A DNA stretch of 64,000 bases from Prototheca cutis (Eukaryota; Chlorophyta; Trebouxiophyceae; Chlorellales; Chlorellaceae), in NCBI GenBank assembly GCA_002897115.2, contig BCIH01000007.1, positions 1,006,357 to 1,070,356 on the forward strand, read 5' to 3'. The notes beneath the pieces are model-generated. The model searched no databases. It was not told where the DNA came from and worked only from the letters and a program-made list of their open reading frames with translations. How positions within the stretch are numbered: the first letter of the stretch is position 1; every line of letters begins with the position of its first letter. Made by a program: the position numbers and the translations under genes. Below, one piece after another: positions 13,301 to 26,400 of this stretch.

Positions 13301-14326
13301 TCCGTCATTCTCCCGTTCAAGGTGTCAGAGCCAGCGGCGACTGCCGCCCTGTAGCCCGCCTTGAGGCCGTCGAATTGACGGATGCCGAGGCATACAGCCT
13401 TCCAGTACCGACTCTCGGGCGCTTGACTCGTGCATTGGCCCCGCACCCATGCATCCTGCTTCTGGACCCTGTGCATGTACGCGATTTTGAGCGTTGAGCA
13501 TATCGATGGGTGTCATCTGCATGTAGGCCCGCATGCCCTGGGTCAANCCCCGGAGGGCCCCTCCCCGCCACCAAGTCAAGCTCCCCCATTTACGCCCACC
13601 ACTTCATGGGCTCCTCTGTGCTGGCATTCAGCATGCTTGCAAAGTAGGTGTACATGTTGTGCCAGTTGTCCTCAATTTCCCTGGCCGTCAGGTACCCCTC
13701 CACAAAGCCCGCTATGTCATTAGTCAAAGGGCCATTGGGGGGAAAGACCAGCTTGTGAGTTTGAACATCGAATCTGGCCAGTCAGCAGGAGGGGGACAAC
13801 CCTCCCCCCAGCCAAGTAGGCACCGGCTCTCTCGTTCCAGATCGATCGCCATTCCATCTCGATCCACACTCCAATCCCCTTACCACCCAGCATCTGATCA
13901 TCGTCCGAGAAATTGCCAGAAGTTTCGACAAGAAGCTGCCCAAAATTGGAGGCGGTGTGTCGGCCAGGCAGGTACAGGCCCCAAGCCACGCCCTCTGCAG
14001 AAAGGGAGTCGAGGTTATTCTGTGAGGCATGCAATGCAATGTGTGGCCACAACATGGACCAGTATTTCCAANCAAGCTCAGAAAACTGCTCAGAAACCTG
14101 CCCCACAACCCGGCTCACCCGTGGGAGCGTAGGTGTCGACCACACTGGGTTCTCCATTCACAATGGACACGGTGGCCTTCTTCAATGCATGGCAATGTTT
14201 TTCATTATGATCGCCATGCACATCGCCAAAGCGCGGTTCGGCTGCAGAATGAGGGACCGCAAGGCTGCACAGGACGAGCGCAAGTCCAAGGCCGCGCCAG
14301 GCCCGAGAGGTGCCGCGAAAATCCAT
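10376..14326 (-). CDS. Phospholipase B-like hydrolase (PLBD/lamina ancestor family)
   Basis: Secretory or lysosomal N-terminal-nucleophile hydrolase. The first exon (14119-14326) gives a signal peptide (RGLGLALVLCSLAVPHSAAE). Later exons give EGVAWGLYLPG and SGNFSDDDQM (13884-13994), then GFVEGYLTAREIEDNWHNMY (about 13608-13770), GRMTEWDFLFMHSNG (about 13.3-13.5 kb), and GKCSALIKLDADLRDIFFGH (about 12.6-12.7 kb). The Cys of GKCSAL corresponds to the nucleophile exposed by self-cleavage in PLBD2. Further exons give LLVPDTVLSWQRVRAANWL (about 12.05-12.16 kb), GRHNSGTYNNQYMVVDL and LWVVEQIPGQVSSADVT (about 11.69-11.90 kb), YNASGYPDMV (11.35-11.41 kb), RGDLIPGMPLPRGCYDTKVT (10.78-10.91 kb) and EPFNWQQFEGQGIPHSGMPE (10.4-10.6 kb; stop at 10376). 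One mid-gene insertion near 12.9-13.05 kb carries two Ns, and the exon 2 to 3 join is not phase-resolved. I would not assign a substrate; phospholipase activity in this family is debated. Confidence 0.93.
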
Positions 14327-14795
14327 ATCTACACTCCTGTTTTACAGAACGCAACGTTGAGATTTGTCCTGAGGATCGGAATTGCGAATGTCGTCGGACT
14401 CCGAAACGCCCGGTATTGTGCGTCGCGCCGCACGTGCTCCGTGAGAGACAGTGGCAGAAATCTTTTCGCCAGGAAGGAGCACGTCCGTTTGAGCAGTACC
14501 CCTTTCCCAGGCAGCTATCCCCGTTTGGTCCTCCGAATTTGGGAGGCAGCTACCTCAGCTGGCGCAGAAGTCCTGGGGCGCCCCTCTGCATGCACGGCTA
14601 TCCCTCCCTCCCCTCTTTCTGTGCTGCTACCCCTACAATCCGGGATGGCTTCTGGAGGGGAAAGTGTGTTACAGGCGCGCGGCATTTGACGGGGTGGAGG
14701 AGGGGGTGTTTTACCCGTCAGTCAAAGGACGGCCGGGCCCGCTCGCGTGGGCCCCCCGCCCCCTCGCACCCGCTCCTCAGCCTTTGCTCCTTTGC
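14327..14795. other. Intergenic region between minus-strand genes
   Basis: 469 bases holding the PLB-like upstream region and the eS7 3' end. No RNA gene or motif recognised. Confidence 0.5.
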
Positions 14796-15715
14796 TCACG
14801 CGGACTCGGCCTTGTCGGTGGGCGCAAACTCGAACGCGACGTCCTGACCGGTCAGCTTCTTGTACACGCCGGCAAATGACTCGACCTTGTACTCGAGGTT
14901 GGCGCGGTCAGTGGGGTCCAGGATGACCTTGAGCAGCTTGGAGCCATCGACGCGGTAGCGGATGCGCTTGCCCGCAATCTCCGTGGGGTAGACCAGGTCG
15001 CCCAGCCACGCGTCNTGCACGGCTGTCAGCGTACGCGAACGCGGGCGCTCAACCTTCTGCGCGTGCCGCGCGGGCGGCAGGATGCGGCGCACGCCAACCA
15101 GCACGACGTCGCGGCCGCTGAACTTCTTCTCCAGCTCGCGGACCAGGCGCTGCTGGACGCGGTGGAAGGACTTGAGCAAGCGGTAGGGCACGCGGATCAG
15201 CAGAGCCTTGCGTGCGGCAGAGACGTCGACCTCCTCGGCGCCAGAGATGTACAAGTCACGGAGCTCGCCCTTGAGCTCGGCGTTGGTGGCCTCCAGGTCA
15301 AACAGAGCCTGAGCGGTGTGCAAGGAAACGGGTCGCATTATTCCAGTACACATTGCATCGCTGAGCATGGCACCGCATCGTCCTGGGAGCGCAGGACCCC
15401 ATGGGCCCTGCAGCCGCTTTTCAGCAATCCCTAGCCTCTGCTCAAACCTCCTGACCAGGCCTGACGACATTCCCAAACAGCATTCCCATGCATGAACGGG
15501 TGCGTCACGCCCGAACGGAACATCCCCTGTGCGCTCGCCAGCGGCTGGCCAGGCGGGCCTCTGAGCACCCCCCCTCACAGGGACCCGACCCACTCCCCAG
15601 CTTGACGACTAAAAAGCCCGTCCCTGCCCCTCGCCCGCACCTGGGCGACAGACTCCTCCAGCTCCGTGGGCTCCGCACCCCGCTCCTTGACGATCTTCCG
15701 GCGAACGGCAGACAT
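14796..15715 (-). CDS. RPS7: 40S ribosomal protein eS7
   Basis: Small ribosomal subunit protein of 195 residues in two exons. Exon 1 (15641-15715) encodes [20 protein letters not shown] and joins in phase to exon 2 (14796-15308). The second exon carries the family signatures [58 protein letters not shown], and the RTLTAV...[13 protein letters not shown] block; one N falls in that block at 15015. Length fits the family (about 190). It is divergent from PPIL2, with 710 bases between the starts. Confidence 0.97.
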
Positions 15716-16425
15716 ACTGCAGTTCGGGCGGGCTGCCACGCACAACCTGCGGCAGGGATGCACCGGGCACGACGCTCAGGCACGGGGTCGCTCCAGGCCT
15801 GTGCACTATGGTTCACTCCTCCAATGGTTGCTGTCGACCACCGCATATGGTACTGGGCGGTGGCCCGGCGCATTGGAACTCGGGGCCAGGCCGGCCAGCA
15901 CCTCCCGCAGGCGCCGGCACCGGGCAGTGCCCAGTGCTGCTCTCCTCCCAGGCTTCACAACTCACCCTCGACAGATGGATGGCACACCGTGCGACGGGAA
16001 AGGACCGAATCAGGCACGCCAGGAGCTTTTCGGGTGCCTGGGACTCGGCTGCTCTCAGGGCGGGAAGTGTGCGACCCGGGGCGCCACAGTGGTTTTCGAT
16101 CGCGCTTTCCACCGCGCCCTCACCCACCGGGTTCCCCGAAAATGTGGATGCCCAGCATGTCGTTGCGGGGACTGATCCACGAGATGAAAATATATCTCAA
16201 AAAAGTGTCACCTCTGATGCGCACTATTTCTATTTGGTTTTAGAGCAAGGTCTCGCGTCACCAGCTCTTGCACAGCTGATTTTTTCTGGTTCCATCAGGA
16301 GCACGAGCTCGGTGTAGCCAGCACCTGCTTCCCTTTTCCTTTTCTGGTGTCTCAGGGCAAGAATATCCTCAATTCATTCAATCAGAGAACATTGATGGTC
16401 TGACATCGCTCACTGAGATTTTAAA
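15716..16425. promoter_or_regulatory. Divergent intergenic region, eS7/PPIL2
   Basis: 710 bases separating two outward-reading start codons, so both promoters should lie here. AT-rich stretches occur near 16185-16235, but I see no clear TATA box or repeated element. Confidence 0.4.
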
Positions 16426-19400
16426 ATGGGGAAGAAGAGGTCCCAGAAGGTGGCTTTCATTCTGTTTGCAGAGGAGCGTTGGCATGTGGCACGGGACCCT
16501 GTGTTGAGAGGGACTGTGGCCGTTGTGCACGGAGCGTTGAGCGTGTACGATGCCTGGCCCATACCTGATAAACCCGACTATTTCAGGACCGGGCGTACCT
16601 CACGGCGACGGAGTGGAAGGATGAATGGGGCGGTCACAAGGCGACAGCAACGGGCGTGCCGTTCAAGAGCCTGCCCTTTCACTGCTGCGCCATCTCCTTC
16701 CAGCCCTTTGAGGACCCGGTGAGCATGGCTTGTTTGCGTGCTTTGATGCGCAGGTGGGGTCGATAGCAGTCATGGCGACTGGACGACTGGGGGGGCGGGC
16801 GTCAGAGCGAGGAAACCCTGGCTCCCAACCAGGAGACAGAACTGGCTCCTTTGGAAAGGTTCCGGCGTGCCACATACAGACAACCCAGCCATGTGCGTGA
16901 CCTTGCCTCCAAACGCCCATCGCAGGTCTGCACGGAGGATGGCACCGTCATGGACATTGTGAATGCCGTGCCCTATGTGCAAAAGTTCCACAAGCACCCT
17001 GTCACAGGGCAGCCACTCGAGCTCAGGGACCTCATCCGGTGAGTGCATGTTCGGGATGGGTGGGAGCATCCCGCGCTGGGCGACTTATGACCCCTCTGAC
17101 TAACANNNNNNNNNNNNNNNNNNNNNNNNNNNNNNNNNNNCCCCCCCCCCCCCCCCCCCCCCCCATATTCCCACGCAAACATCTGCAGCCTGCACTGGCA
17201 CAAGAATGGCGATGGGGAGTATGCTTGCCCGACGCTGGGCAAGGTGTTCACGCCGCATACCCACATTGTTGCCATCCGGCCAACCGGCAACGTCTACTGT
17301 TACGAGGTTTGAAAGCTTGTGTCGTGTTTTGTGATGGATTGCAGAGTGGTGGTGATCAATTGCGAGAGCCGGACATTGACCCCAGCACGGGTGCACTGCC
17401 ATGGGCCGATCACAAAGCCACGACACGATCTGCGCAGAGAGAGCGGAAACCAGGTGCATTGATGAGAGCCGGTGACGAACCTGATACATACCCCGCACGC
17501 CCAACCACTACTTTGCCCTCCACCCCCTCGCTGCAGGCGGTGCAGGAACTGAATCTAAAGCCCAAAAACATGCGGGATCTGCTTACCGACGAACCGTTCA
17601 CCAGGAAAGACATCATCCACATCCAGGTGCGTTGGGAGGGTGCACGACTGGGAGGCTGTGGGATTCCCTGGAGTGCAGGGCGCAGCAGGGCAGGCGGGGG
17701 GATGCTCCGGGTTCAACAGGCAAAGCTCCCTGCACGATTTTGTCGAGCTACACTGAACAAATCGTCCGCTCTTCCACACGCACGATGCATGCACAGGACC
17801 CGTTGAACCTGTCGGGGAAGAATCTGGCAGAATTCGACCATGTGAAGAAGGATCTCGCCGTCGAGAGCGCAGACGAGCGCGCCGCGAGGGAGGTGCGTGT
17901 GCGTGTGGTGGAGGGGCCCGCTCGTGGCGCCAGTGCTGTGCCATTGCCGTGGATTCGTGGGTGGGCGCAGGACCTGGTCCTGTGCCAAGAAAACCATTGC
18001 CAACACGTACAGTTTCGCGTGCGGTTCAGATGCTCGGCCGACTGCCTTGCTCCAATGCCCAAAACAATGAAAGAATGGACACAATCCAATCCATGTAGGC
18101 TGATCCCCTGCATGGCCTGCGGTCTGTGAACGAAGACACCAGGCGGGTATTGTCCAGCCTCAATTCGGAAGAGGCGCAGCAGGCGCTCGAAGCGGGCGGC
18201 GGGGGAAGGTGCGGTGCAGAGTTTGACTCGTTGCATAGATGGCGGCAAAGGAGGGGCCGAAATGACCAGATGACATGGTCATGCTTGTTCTGTGCAGTGC
18301 ATGCAGCATTGCCACCCACTGCCAGGTCGGCTGGTTGCCTGCCGTCGCTGTAGGCTGCATTCACGCAAGACAAAATGCCCCCCCCCAAAAAAAAAATAAA
18401 AATAAAATAAAATAAAAATCGTGAGTGCACAGGAAGGCACAGGCTGAGCGGCTGCTGGCCGAAGCAAAGCAGGCGGCCTCTGGGAAGAAAGCGGCACCGG
18501 CGGGCCCCGACCCACGTCTCAGGTCAGTGATCAGGGCCTCCGCTGGATGAGTTGGTGCCCAGAGGGACTGTGCGCTCTTGCTGTGAAGGTCCTAGGGATG
18601 CAGCGAGGGGAGGACTGCGGGTGCTTTATGAGAGTATTGGGGAAGCTGCATGACAGAGTCGGCCGTCCCCGTTTCTACTGCAAATGCAGGTCTGCACCGC
18701 AGACAGAGGTGAATGCGTCCTTCAAGCCGGGGGCAAGCACCTGGAACACGGACGAGCCCTCTGCAACCGGCAAGGACGCCACAGTGAGTTTGTCTGCTTG
18801 GGAGAGATCAGTGAGAATGGATGGGGTGCCTTGTCTGGGTAATGTAGTGCAATCCCTTGGTAATTGCCCTGCCTAGGGGAGAAGACTGGCTTTTACTGCT
18901 GAGAGCTGGTGGATTGATGCCATGTCAGCCCCTCCAAACCAACCACCAACACAGGAGCCGGTCTTTGACCCCGACGGTGGGAAGAAAGTGCCACCGGCCT
19001 ACTCGACAAAGTACAAGATCGGGCACAGCACCACGGGCGCCGCATCCCGGGCGTTCACGTCAACCGCCATGGCGCCAGGTATTTGAGTGGGGTGGAGTCG
19101 ACAGCAGGAGGGGGACTGCAGCATGTGGGTTCTTTTGGGGAATGCACGGGAGTTTTTCTGTGTGGGTGGGTGCCGTTCGTTTGCGTCATGTTGAGCTGGT
19201 CTCTCTGACGGCGGCGATGCATGCCTCTCCAGTGACGTAAATTGACTGATGAGACACACGCTCCTCCCCACGCACACAGTTTCGAAGAATGAGAGGGTGA
19301 TGGAGCTGATCGAGCTCAAGCCCACAAAAAAAGGGTGTGTTTGTTTGTTGCCAAGACCATGCATTGTTTGTGATGGCATGGCCCCTCCTGCGTGACATCT

Positions 19401-21120
19401 GCTTCCTGCTCTCGCCCTCCTTGCTAGCTTCCCTGCCCACCCCCCCAACACACACACACACATAAAATCACAGCTACCTGCGGCTGCACACCAGCCTGGG
19501 TGACTTGAACCTGGAGCTGCACTCCGACCTGGTGCCCAAGACGTGTGAGAACTTCCTTGCACTGGCCGAGGGTGGGTACTACACGGGAACCACATTCCAC
19601 CGATCCATCAAGAACTTCATGATCCAGGTGAGGGACGATATTAGAGTTTGGGGGGCCGCAGGTTCATGTGCCTGCCTGGCATTGGGTCAAAAGATTGTGC
19701 AGGGAGGTAACAACATTAACGGCCCAGCCAGTCACGACTCCCGACAGGGTGGCGATCCGACGGGCACTGGCAAGGGTGGGTCCTCGGTGTTTGGCTCCAA
19801 GTTCAAGGTATGCTCGTTTGGCAGGGCAGCTGAGAATTGTCGGTTCACGTGATTGGGGTGCTGTGGCAGGGTGCGAAGAGCACAGAGCCATTGGAATAGC
19901 GTCCATGAACACCTCCTGGCCCTAGAGTCCCATGCAATTTTCACAACAAACGATCATTCCCACTTCCTCTCCTGCAGGACGAACTGACGTCGTCGCTGCT
20001 GCACAGCGGTCGTGGCGTGCTGTCCATGGCAAACTCCGGGCCCAACACCAACGGCTCCCAGTTTTTCATCCTGTACAAGTCGGCGCATCACCTGGACTAC
20101 AAGCACACCGTGTTTGGCCGCGTCGTGGGAGGTATGCTGTGTGTTTGTCTTTTTTTGTGTGCATGTGTGTGTTGGGGGGGGGGGGGGGCATCGTTAAGAA
20201 ATGGCATGATATTGGGGGCTCCCTCCATCTTCTTCTGTTATAATAATGACAGTATGTCATGCGTTGGATGCCACCTCATGGTACGACACCCTGTACTGCA
20301 TGAATATGAAACCATTCCATGGATCGAAAACATTTGGTCAGGATTTGAGACGCTGACACTGATGGAAAAGGTTCCCACAGATGACGAGGACCGGCCCCTA
20401 CAGGTGTGTAGGTGGGTTTTCGTTGGGGCCGAGTCCATGTGCCCCTGGTGGGTGTTGGGTGCAGGCGCCCGGGCGGGGTTGCCAGATCATGACGTTGCGG
20501 CAGAAGGAAACCCAATCACCCAAGTGCTCATTATGGTCACACTCCTTTGCTGCTTAATCACAAGAAATAAACAGACAGGAATGAGCGATGTGCAAAACTA
20601 CCGCCGTTGCAGGACATTGTCATCACGGGGGTGTCTGTTTTTGTCAACCCTTTCAAGGAGATGGTGGAGGAAGAGACCAAAGCTGAGACGGCCAAGCAGG
20701 CCCAGGTGTGCATTTCCTGTGTGGGCACGTGGTGGGGCTGCGTTCATCCGGTCAGGTTGCATTGCTGGCTTGAAGGCATTCCCGGCGCTCGACTGGCAAC
20801 AGCTACGCCACCGTGGGGTCTGTATCCATCCAAAATCATAGATTTGCTTCCAAACAGTGGGGTTCAAGCAAGCTATCTACCAGATGCACGATGCTAGTGA
20901 GCGTCACCCCCAAAAACTTGTGCAGAAGGAGAAGGAGAGATCTACGGCATCTGCAGAGCACCAGGAGCCGTACTTCACGCGGCCGTTGGACCCTGCGGCC
21001 ACCGGAGGAGTGGGCAAGTACCTCAAGGCAGCTGCCCTGGTGCCTGCACCTGCGGCCGAGGTGCCAGCAAAGAAACAGAGAACAAAGGGCGGCGGGTACT
21101 CGGATTTTTCCGGTTGGTAA
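16426..21120 (+). CDS. U-box peptidyl-prolyl isomerase (PPIL2/CYP60)
   Basis: Predicted nuclear cyclophilin-type isomerase with an N-terminal U-box E3 domain, linked in animals to spliceosomes. Seventeen exons join in phase to 587 residues: 16426-16449, 16587-16718, 16926-17038, 17189-17306, 17537-17626, 17797-17892, 18099-18208, 18433-18522, 18690-18783, 18955-19078, 19280-19334, 19474-19627, 19748-19807, 19978-20131, 20342-20403, 20613-20705, 20926-21120. The U-box part reads [20 protein letters not shown]...[20 protein letters not shown], followed by [20 protein letters not shown]. The cyclophilin domain ([68 protein letters not shown]) covers about residues 350-510. A Lys-rich C-terminal tail follows. 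The first exon is only eight codons (MGKKRSQK). The third intron contains an assembly gap, which does not touch coding sequence. Confidence 0.96.
17106..17164. other. Assembly gap plus poly(C) tract
   Basis: Thirty-five Ns (17106-17140) followed by 24 C within an intron of PPIL2, close to the acceptor used at 17189. True length is unknown. Confidence 0.98.
18378..18419. repeat. C9-A10-(TAAAA)n tract
   Basis: C run, then A run, then TAAA/TAAAA units in a PPIL2 intron. It is the second copy of the composite structure at 2121-2200. Confidence 0.9.
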
Positions 21121-21454
21121 CCCTGTAATGGACCTCGGCAGCATCAGTATCGACCAGAGGGTGTGACGCTCTCCGCAGTGCAAATGCAATGGAGGGGGCA
21201 TGTACGAAGCCGTGCTGGAAATTGCGGAAACCACTTGGTTAGGGGTTGGACTCTGCAGTAATCCCCCAAGCGCTCAGGCCATCTTCTTCTGGGTTCCGCA
21301 CAGCTGGGTTCCTGTGGGTTCGTCAAGGTACGAGATGCCCCCGACCCACGCGGAGATGCGAGGCTCCTGCATTTAACCTTTGTCTCTGCAGACCTGTATT
21401 GCAAAGTATTTGATTATAGAAGCTCTTGGGTAGTGACGCTGGGTCTGGGTTTCC
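21121..21454. other. Intergenic region, PPIL2 to RNase T2
   Basis: 334 bases between tandem plus-strand genes. TGTAA, the usual chlorophyte polyadenylation signal, occurs just after the PPIL2 stop at about 21124; whether it is used is unknown. Confidence 0.45.
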
Positions 21455-23124
21455 ATGGGGTACTGGTCTCTGCTCGCTGTGGTTGGGTGTGCGCTCGTCG
21501 CGCAGGTGTCGGCCAAAACCCCCAATGCGGGCTTCGATTTATTCCTTCTCGTAAGGTGCGTACGCCGGCGTTCCTCGACTTATACTGCCTTGTGATCATG
21601 CTTTGACGAGCAGGAAACGCCACCGTATAGCATAGCCCTCTCTGGCTTTTCGCAGGCAGTGGGGCCCGACGTTTTGTAGTTCCGCCTCGAATTGCGAATA
21701 CGCTCCTGTGTGAGTCTTGTGTGTGTGTCAGGGGCGTGGAGCTTTGGGGCCAGCGACTATTCATGGCAGACCCTGGCGCTGCAACGGAATCTTGGATTGG
21801 GGCAGATGTCCCGATAGGGTTGATCTGGTCAGCATTTGTGCACGCTGTTCCCAGGGTCAACGCCCAAACACCACTTGAAATCCACAGTGGCGCCTTCACC
21901 GTGCATGGCCTGTGGCCCGAGTACGAGAATGGCAACTACCCTTATTACTGTGATAGCTCGAGCAAGTTGAAGTCCTCGGATCTGAACAGGGAACTGACAC
22001 AAGAAATGGCCTGCGTGTGGCCCAGCTACACCGGTGGGTCGAATATGCATTCTGGTGATACTCCAGTGCTTGGCGGAATCACTGCTGCATAGAATCTTCT
22101 GTGACTGAGAATCTGAAAAGGGAGTACAAAATGATCCACAGGCTTCATTTCTACTTAGACATCAATCCTTTGAACATATTTCTGTGTGCGTTGCGTGACA
22201 GAGAAGCAGCAAGTCAATCATTTTGCCCCCCCTTCCTTCATGCAGGTCCAAATTCAGAGTTTTGGCAGCATGAATGGGACGCCCACGGCACATGTGCCCA
22301 GTCAGTTTTTGACACAAAGCAGGACTACTTTAGCGCGGCAGTCAATCTCAATGAAAAGTTCGAAATCAACGTGAGTCCCAGCGCTGTTGCTTGGTGGTGT
22401 TTACTTGTTTGTGCATGTGATTCACAGCCACGGCTCCATTAATGACGTGTGGGATACCCCCCCGCGCAGGCGGCACTGCTGAATGCAGGGGTCAACCCCA
22501 GGACGGTGGGGACCATGGACCGTGACGAGCTGTCCAACATCCTGGCCGACCAATTTGGAGAGGAATCCGTTGTCCGATGCGCCAGCGACAGGTGTGCCGG
22601 GGCTTGTTCTTGGGGACCATGCCATGCATGCATGCATGCCCGGGAGTGTGCATGGGCCATTGTTCTGTGTTGCTTATCAAGGACTGGGAGGATTATGTTT
22701 AGAGGGCGTCCATTTCGCATGCAAGGATGCGCCTGCATTCGCTGCAGACCGCCGAGATAGGATAGTCCCTCCGTCAGATAGACAGCTTCGTGGCAACTCC
22801 ATGACTTCATCACCGCACGAAACACAGGTCCAAGGTCTATGAGGTGTGGACGTGCATTGATCTGGAGCTGAACATCATCATGTGCCCCCCCGCTGTTCAG
22901 AAGAAGGCCAGCTGCAATGATTCAGTCAAGATCCCGGGGGGCAAGCAGGTGAGCTCCCATCCGGTGGGGGGCAGTTGGATGACGTGCAGGAGTATCGCCG
23001 TCGACCGAGCACCCCCCCTTTTCTCACAAAAGATACACGCGCGCTGTCCGAATTGCAGGTGCCTGCAACATGCCGCCCTTACTATGACTTCCAGCTCAAC
23101 ACCACGGCGGCGGCCGCAGGGTGA
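21455..23124 (+). CDS. Secreted ribonuclease T2
   Basis: Endoribonuclease of the T2/S-like family, acting in the secretory path, vacuole or outside the cell. Seven exons join in phase to 255 residues: 21455-21555, 21656-21709, 21855-22033, 22246-22370, 22470-22591, 22828-22948, 23059-23124. A signal peptide (MGYWSLLAVVGCALVAQVSA) precedes the mature start. The two active-site motifs are present: CAS I as FTVHGLWPEY and CAS II as FWQHEWDAHGTC, with the catalytic histidines. Cysteines in CRPYYDF and SCND near the C-terminus fit the family disulfides. No transmembrane anchor is visible. Plant relatives often respond to phosphate limitation, but the sequence does not show this here. Confidence 0.96.
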
Positions 23125-23485
23125 ACCACAGGAATCCCGCAGAAACACGGGGTCCGGGGTGCTGAAGCCAACATGCCCATGTGCTGATGTTGAGATCGCA
23201 CCTCAAAGGTTTTGCCATGTAGAGCGCAGATGCATGCCTTCAGAGATGTGAAAAAGGGAAGATGATGGTGCGGGTCTCTTTCGGCAATGGCTGGGGCTTC
23301 CCCTGACCTGAAACGTGATTCAAAACCCTAGCGTGCGGAGGAGATTTTCGTCGGGCCCTAAGACCTGACGGGCAACTCCGTGAGGGGCTCGCGCGCCCAT
23401 CACGACCACACAGCTCGCTTTGGTGGACGCACTGGTGCTCACAAACCCGACACGCATCGGGGCACGAACACCAACCCGCGAGACC
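23125..23485. other. Intergenic region, RNase T2 to allantoin synthase
   Basis: 361 bases between tandem genes. An in-frame ATG at 23420 could lengthen the next protein by 22 residues; otherwise nothing seen. Confidence 0.45.
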
Positions 23486-26400
23486 ATGGCGATCAGCGTG
23501 GACAGGGACACCCTGCTGACCTGTTGCCACTCGACGGCATGGGCGGACGCCGTGCTGGCCAAGGGCCCCTTCCCAGACCTGGCCTCCCTGGTCAACGCAG
23601 CGCGCGAGGCATGGTGGAATGAGGTGAGAGGGCTTACTCGTCTGCCGGGTTCCGATTGTGCAGGGTCAGCGGCAGGGGTGTCCTGCTGGGGATGCTACTT
23701 GTGCGGTGGAATGGGAACCCACCATGCATGCATGCATGGATGGTGCCTCTTCGATTGCTGCTCTCATGACATGTGGGGCCACACGCCACCTCCCCCTGGC
23801 CATACAACTCTCCTATTGCTGGTGGATTCAGCCGGTCCTCACGCCCACCGACCCCAATTGCCCAGACGCCCGTGAGTGGCTGGCTGGAAGCCTTCGCCGC
23901 GCACCCGCGGCTGGGCGACGCCCGGGGCGTTCAAGCTGCCGCGGGCAAGTTTGGCGAGCTGAGCCGCGGCGAGCAGGCCGCGGCCGCGACCGCGGGGGAG
24001 GACACGTTGAGCGCGCTGCGGGCCTGGAACGTCAAGTACGAGGCGCGGTTTGGCCACATCTTCATCGCCTGCGCCGCAGGGACGCCCGCCGAGCGCATGC
24101 TCGAGATGGTCCAGCAAAGGTCTGTGTGGTGTTCAATGTTGGTTGGGGTGAGGGAGCAGAGAGGAGCGGAGGATTGCCAGCCTTGGACAACAGGCTGCAG
24201 CGTTACGAAAACGTGACTGGTGGCAGGACCACGACTGCAATCAATCTGCAGCATCGAGCATCAGCAAGGGACCATCAGCCATCCACACACCAGGGTGCAC
24301 GACGAAGACAATCCCACAAGAACATCCATCCAACCCAACCCAAACCACAAACCCTTTGCCATTTTCTTTCCATTTGGGATGTGGCGGCGTTGAGGAACGC
24401 CAGGTGTTGGTCGTGGTGGGCCACGGGCCATGCACACAGGGACTCTCTCAAACAGAAAACCCCAGGCACAGCCCGCAGCCTCCCCGCAANCCCCCCCGGC
24501 GAACGACCCACACGCATGAATGCAGACTCGACAGATGGTGAGCGCAAGCAAGTATGTCGGACGGTCGGTCCATGGAAAAAACAGTAGCAAAATTGCTCAT
24601 TTGTTGGATGGATGTGCAGTTTGTTTGTTGCCATCCACCCCACATTCTGCCGCCGTGATAAAAATACAAACACCCCCCTGAAAAAAAAACTTTTTCTTAT
24701 ACATCCTGCAGGTGTGGCGGGAAATGTGAGCTAGGGCCGCTCGGCGTCGTCCACGATCCGGCCTTTATTCCTCCTCTCGTTCCTATTCCAACTCCTCTAT
24801 TTCCATCGCCACCACCGTCATCAATGGANCCACCCAGCATTCACCGGACGTTGACCGAGCGCAGGAGGCCAGAGCTGAGACCGTCAGACTTGGCCTTCTG
24901 CACGGCGACGCCGCTACCACCAGCACCCGCTCCGGCACCCTCGCCGGCATCAAAGCAACGCCAGAAACGGAGCGTCTCGTCGGCCGAGGCCGAGCAGACG
25001 ACGGCGCCGTCGGGCGAGGTGGCCAGGTGCAGGGCGCGCGACGCGTGGCCTTGGAGCTCGGCGACCTTGGCCATGGTCGGGTAGCGCCACAGGCACAGCG
25101 CATTGCGCGAAAAGCCGTGGCTGGACAGCAGCTCGCGGTCGTGCCGAGACCACGCCAGCGCGCAGACCTGAGACCCCGTCTCCAGGCACCCCGTCTGTGC
25201 ACCAGTGTGCGTGTTCCAAAACCGAATCGAGCCGTCGGCCGTGCCGCCGCCCGTGGCCAGCAGACCCGCCTGCCAGGGGCACCACGCCAGCGCCTTGACT
25301 GCCGCGCGGTGCGCCGTCAGACGGTGGGCGGGCATGGCATCGGCAGACCCAGCCGCAGACGCGTCCCAGATGCAGGCGACGTTGTCGTTGGCCCCGCTGG
25401 CCAGCTGCGCGCCGTTGGGGGACCAGCGCAGACCGCACACTTCCTGAGCGTGGCCGCGGAGGGTCGCTGTCCGGGCCTCGCGCACGCGGACGTCGTGGCA
25501 GCCAATCGTCGAGTCGCGGCTGCCCGTGGCCAGGGTGTGCCCGTTCCAAGACAGCGAGCCCACACGCGCTGAGTGGCCGCCCAGCGCACGCAGCGGGCGC
25601 TTGCGCTCGGCGTCCCACACCTGCACCGTCGCGTCAGACAGGCCCACGGCGCAGTGGCGGCCATCGGCAGCCCACGACACCGAGGACACGTAGGTGCCCT
25701 CGCCCGCGCGCAGCAGCTCCTCGCACGAACCCGTGCTGGCCGACCAGAGGTAGACGCTGGCGCCCAGGGCCACGGCCACAGTGTTGGACGAGCCCCAGTC
25801 CAGGAGGTTGAGGTAGTAGTCGTCCATCATCTCTGGCGCGTCCAGGATGCGCTCGGGCTGCTGCGGCACGACGCGGGTCGCGCGGCGGGGACGGGACATG
25901 CCCGCGGCGTTGGCAGTGTACAGCGCCGCCGCAGCAGAGGCGTGACCCTCTGGCGGTGCAGGGGCCTTCTGGCGGAAGGCCAGCACCCGCGCAGAGGGCT
26001 CAGCGCCCAGGCTCGCGGCCAGCTGCTTCCGGTACTCCTGTACGGTGAGGTTAGGGGCAGGATTTGGGGTGAGATGCGACCGATTGTGTAGTCTTCATGT
26101 TCATGAGCGGAAGAACAACGGGGATGTTGCCTTGCATGGCACCCATTGCACGCCACCACCACGCTCATGAGCTGCCATGTGCTTCTGGCAACCCCCCTTC
26201 CCCCTGATGCACCCACAGCGGCGCACCTTGACGGGGGATGCCGAGGTGAAATTCTCGGCATCGCAGGCAGAGTATGCGGTGACGTCCAAGCTGCTGGAAG
26301 AACGGCTGGGAATGAACCGGTCGAGCTGCGCGGTGGGAGCATGCGGGGGATCTGGGGGGTGAGCGCACTGCGGCCCGGGGACCAACGGTCAGCTCGCCGC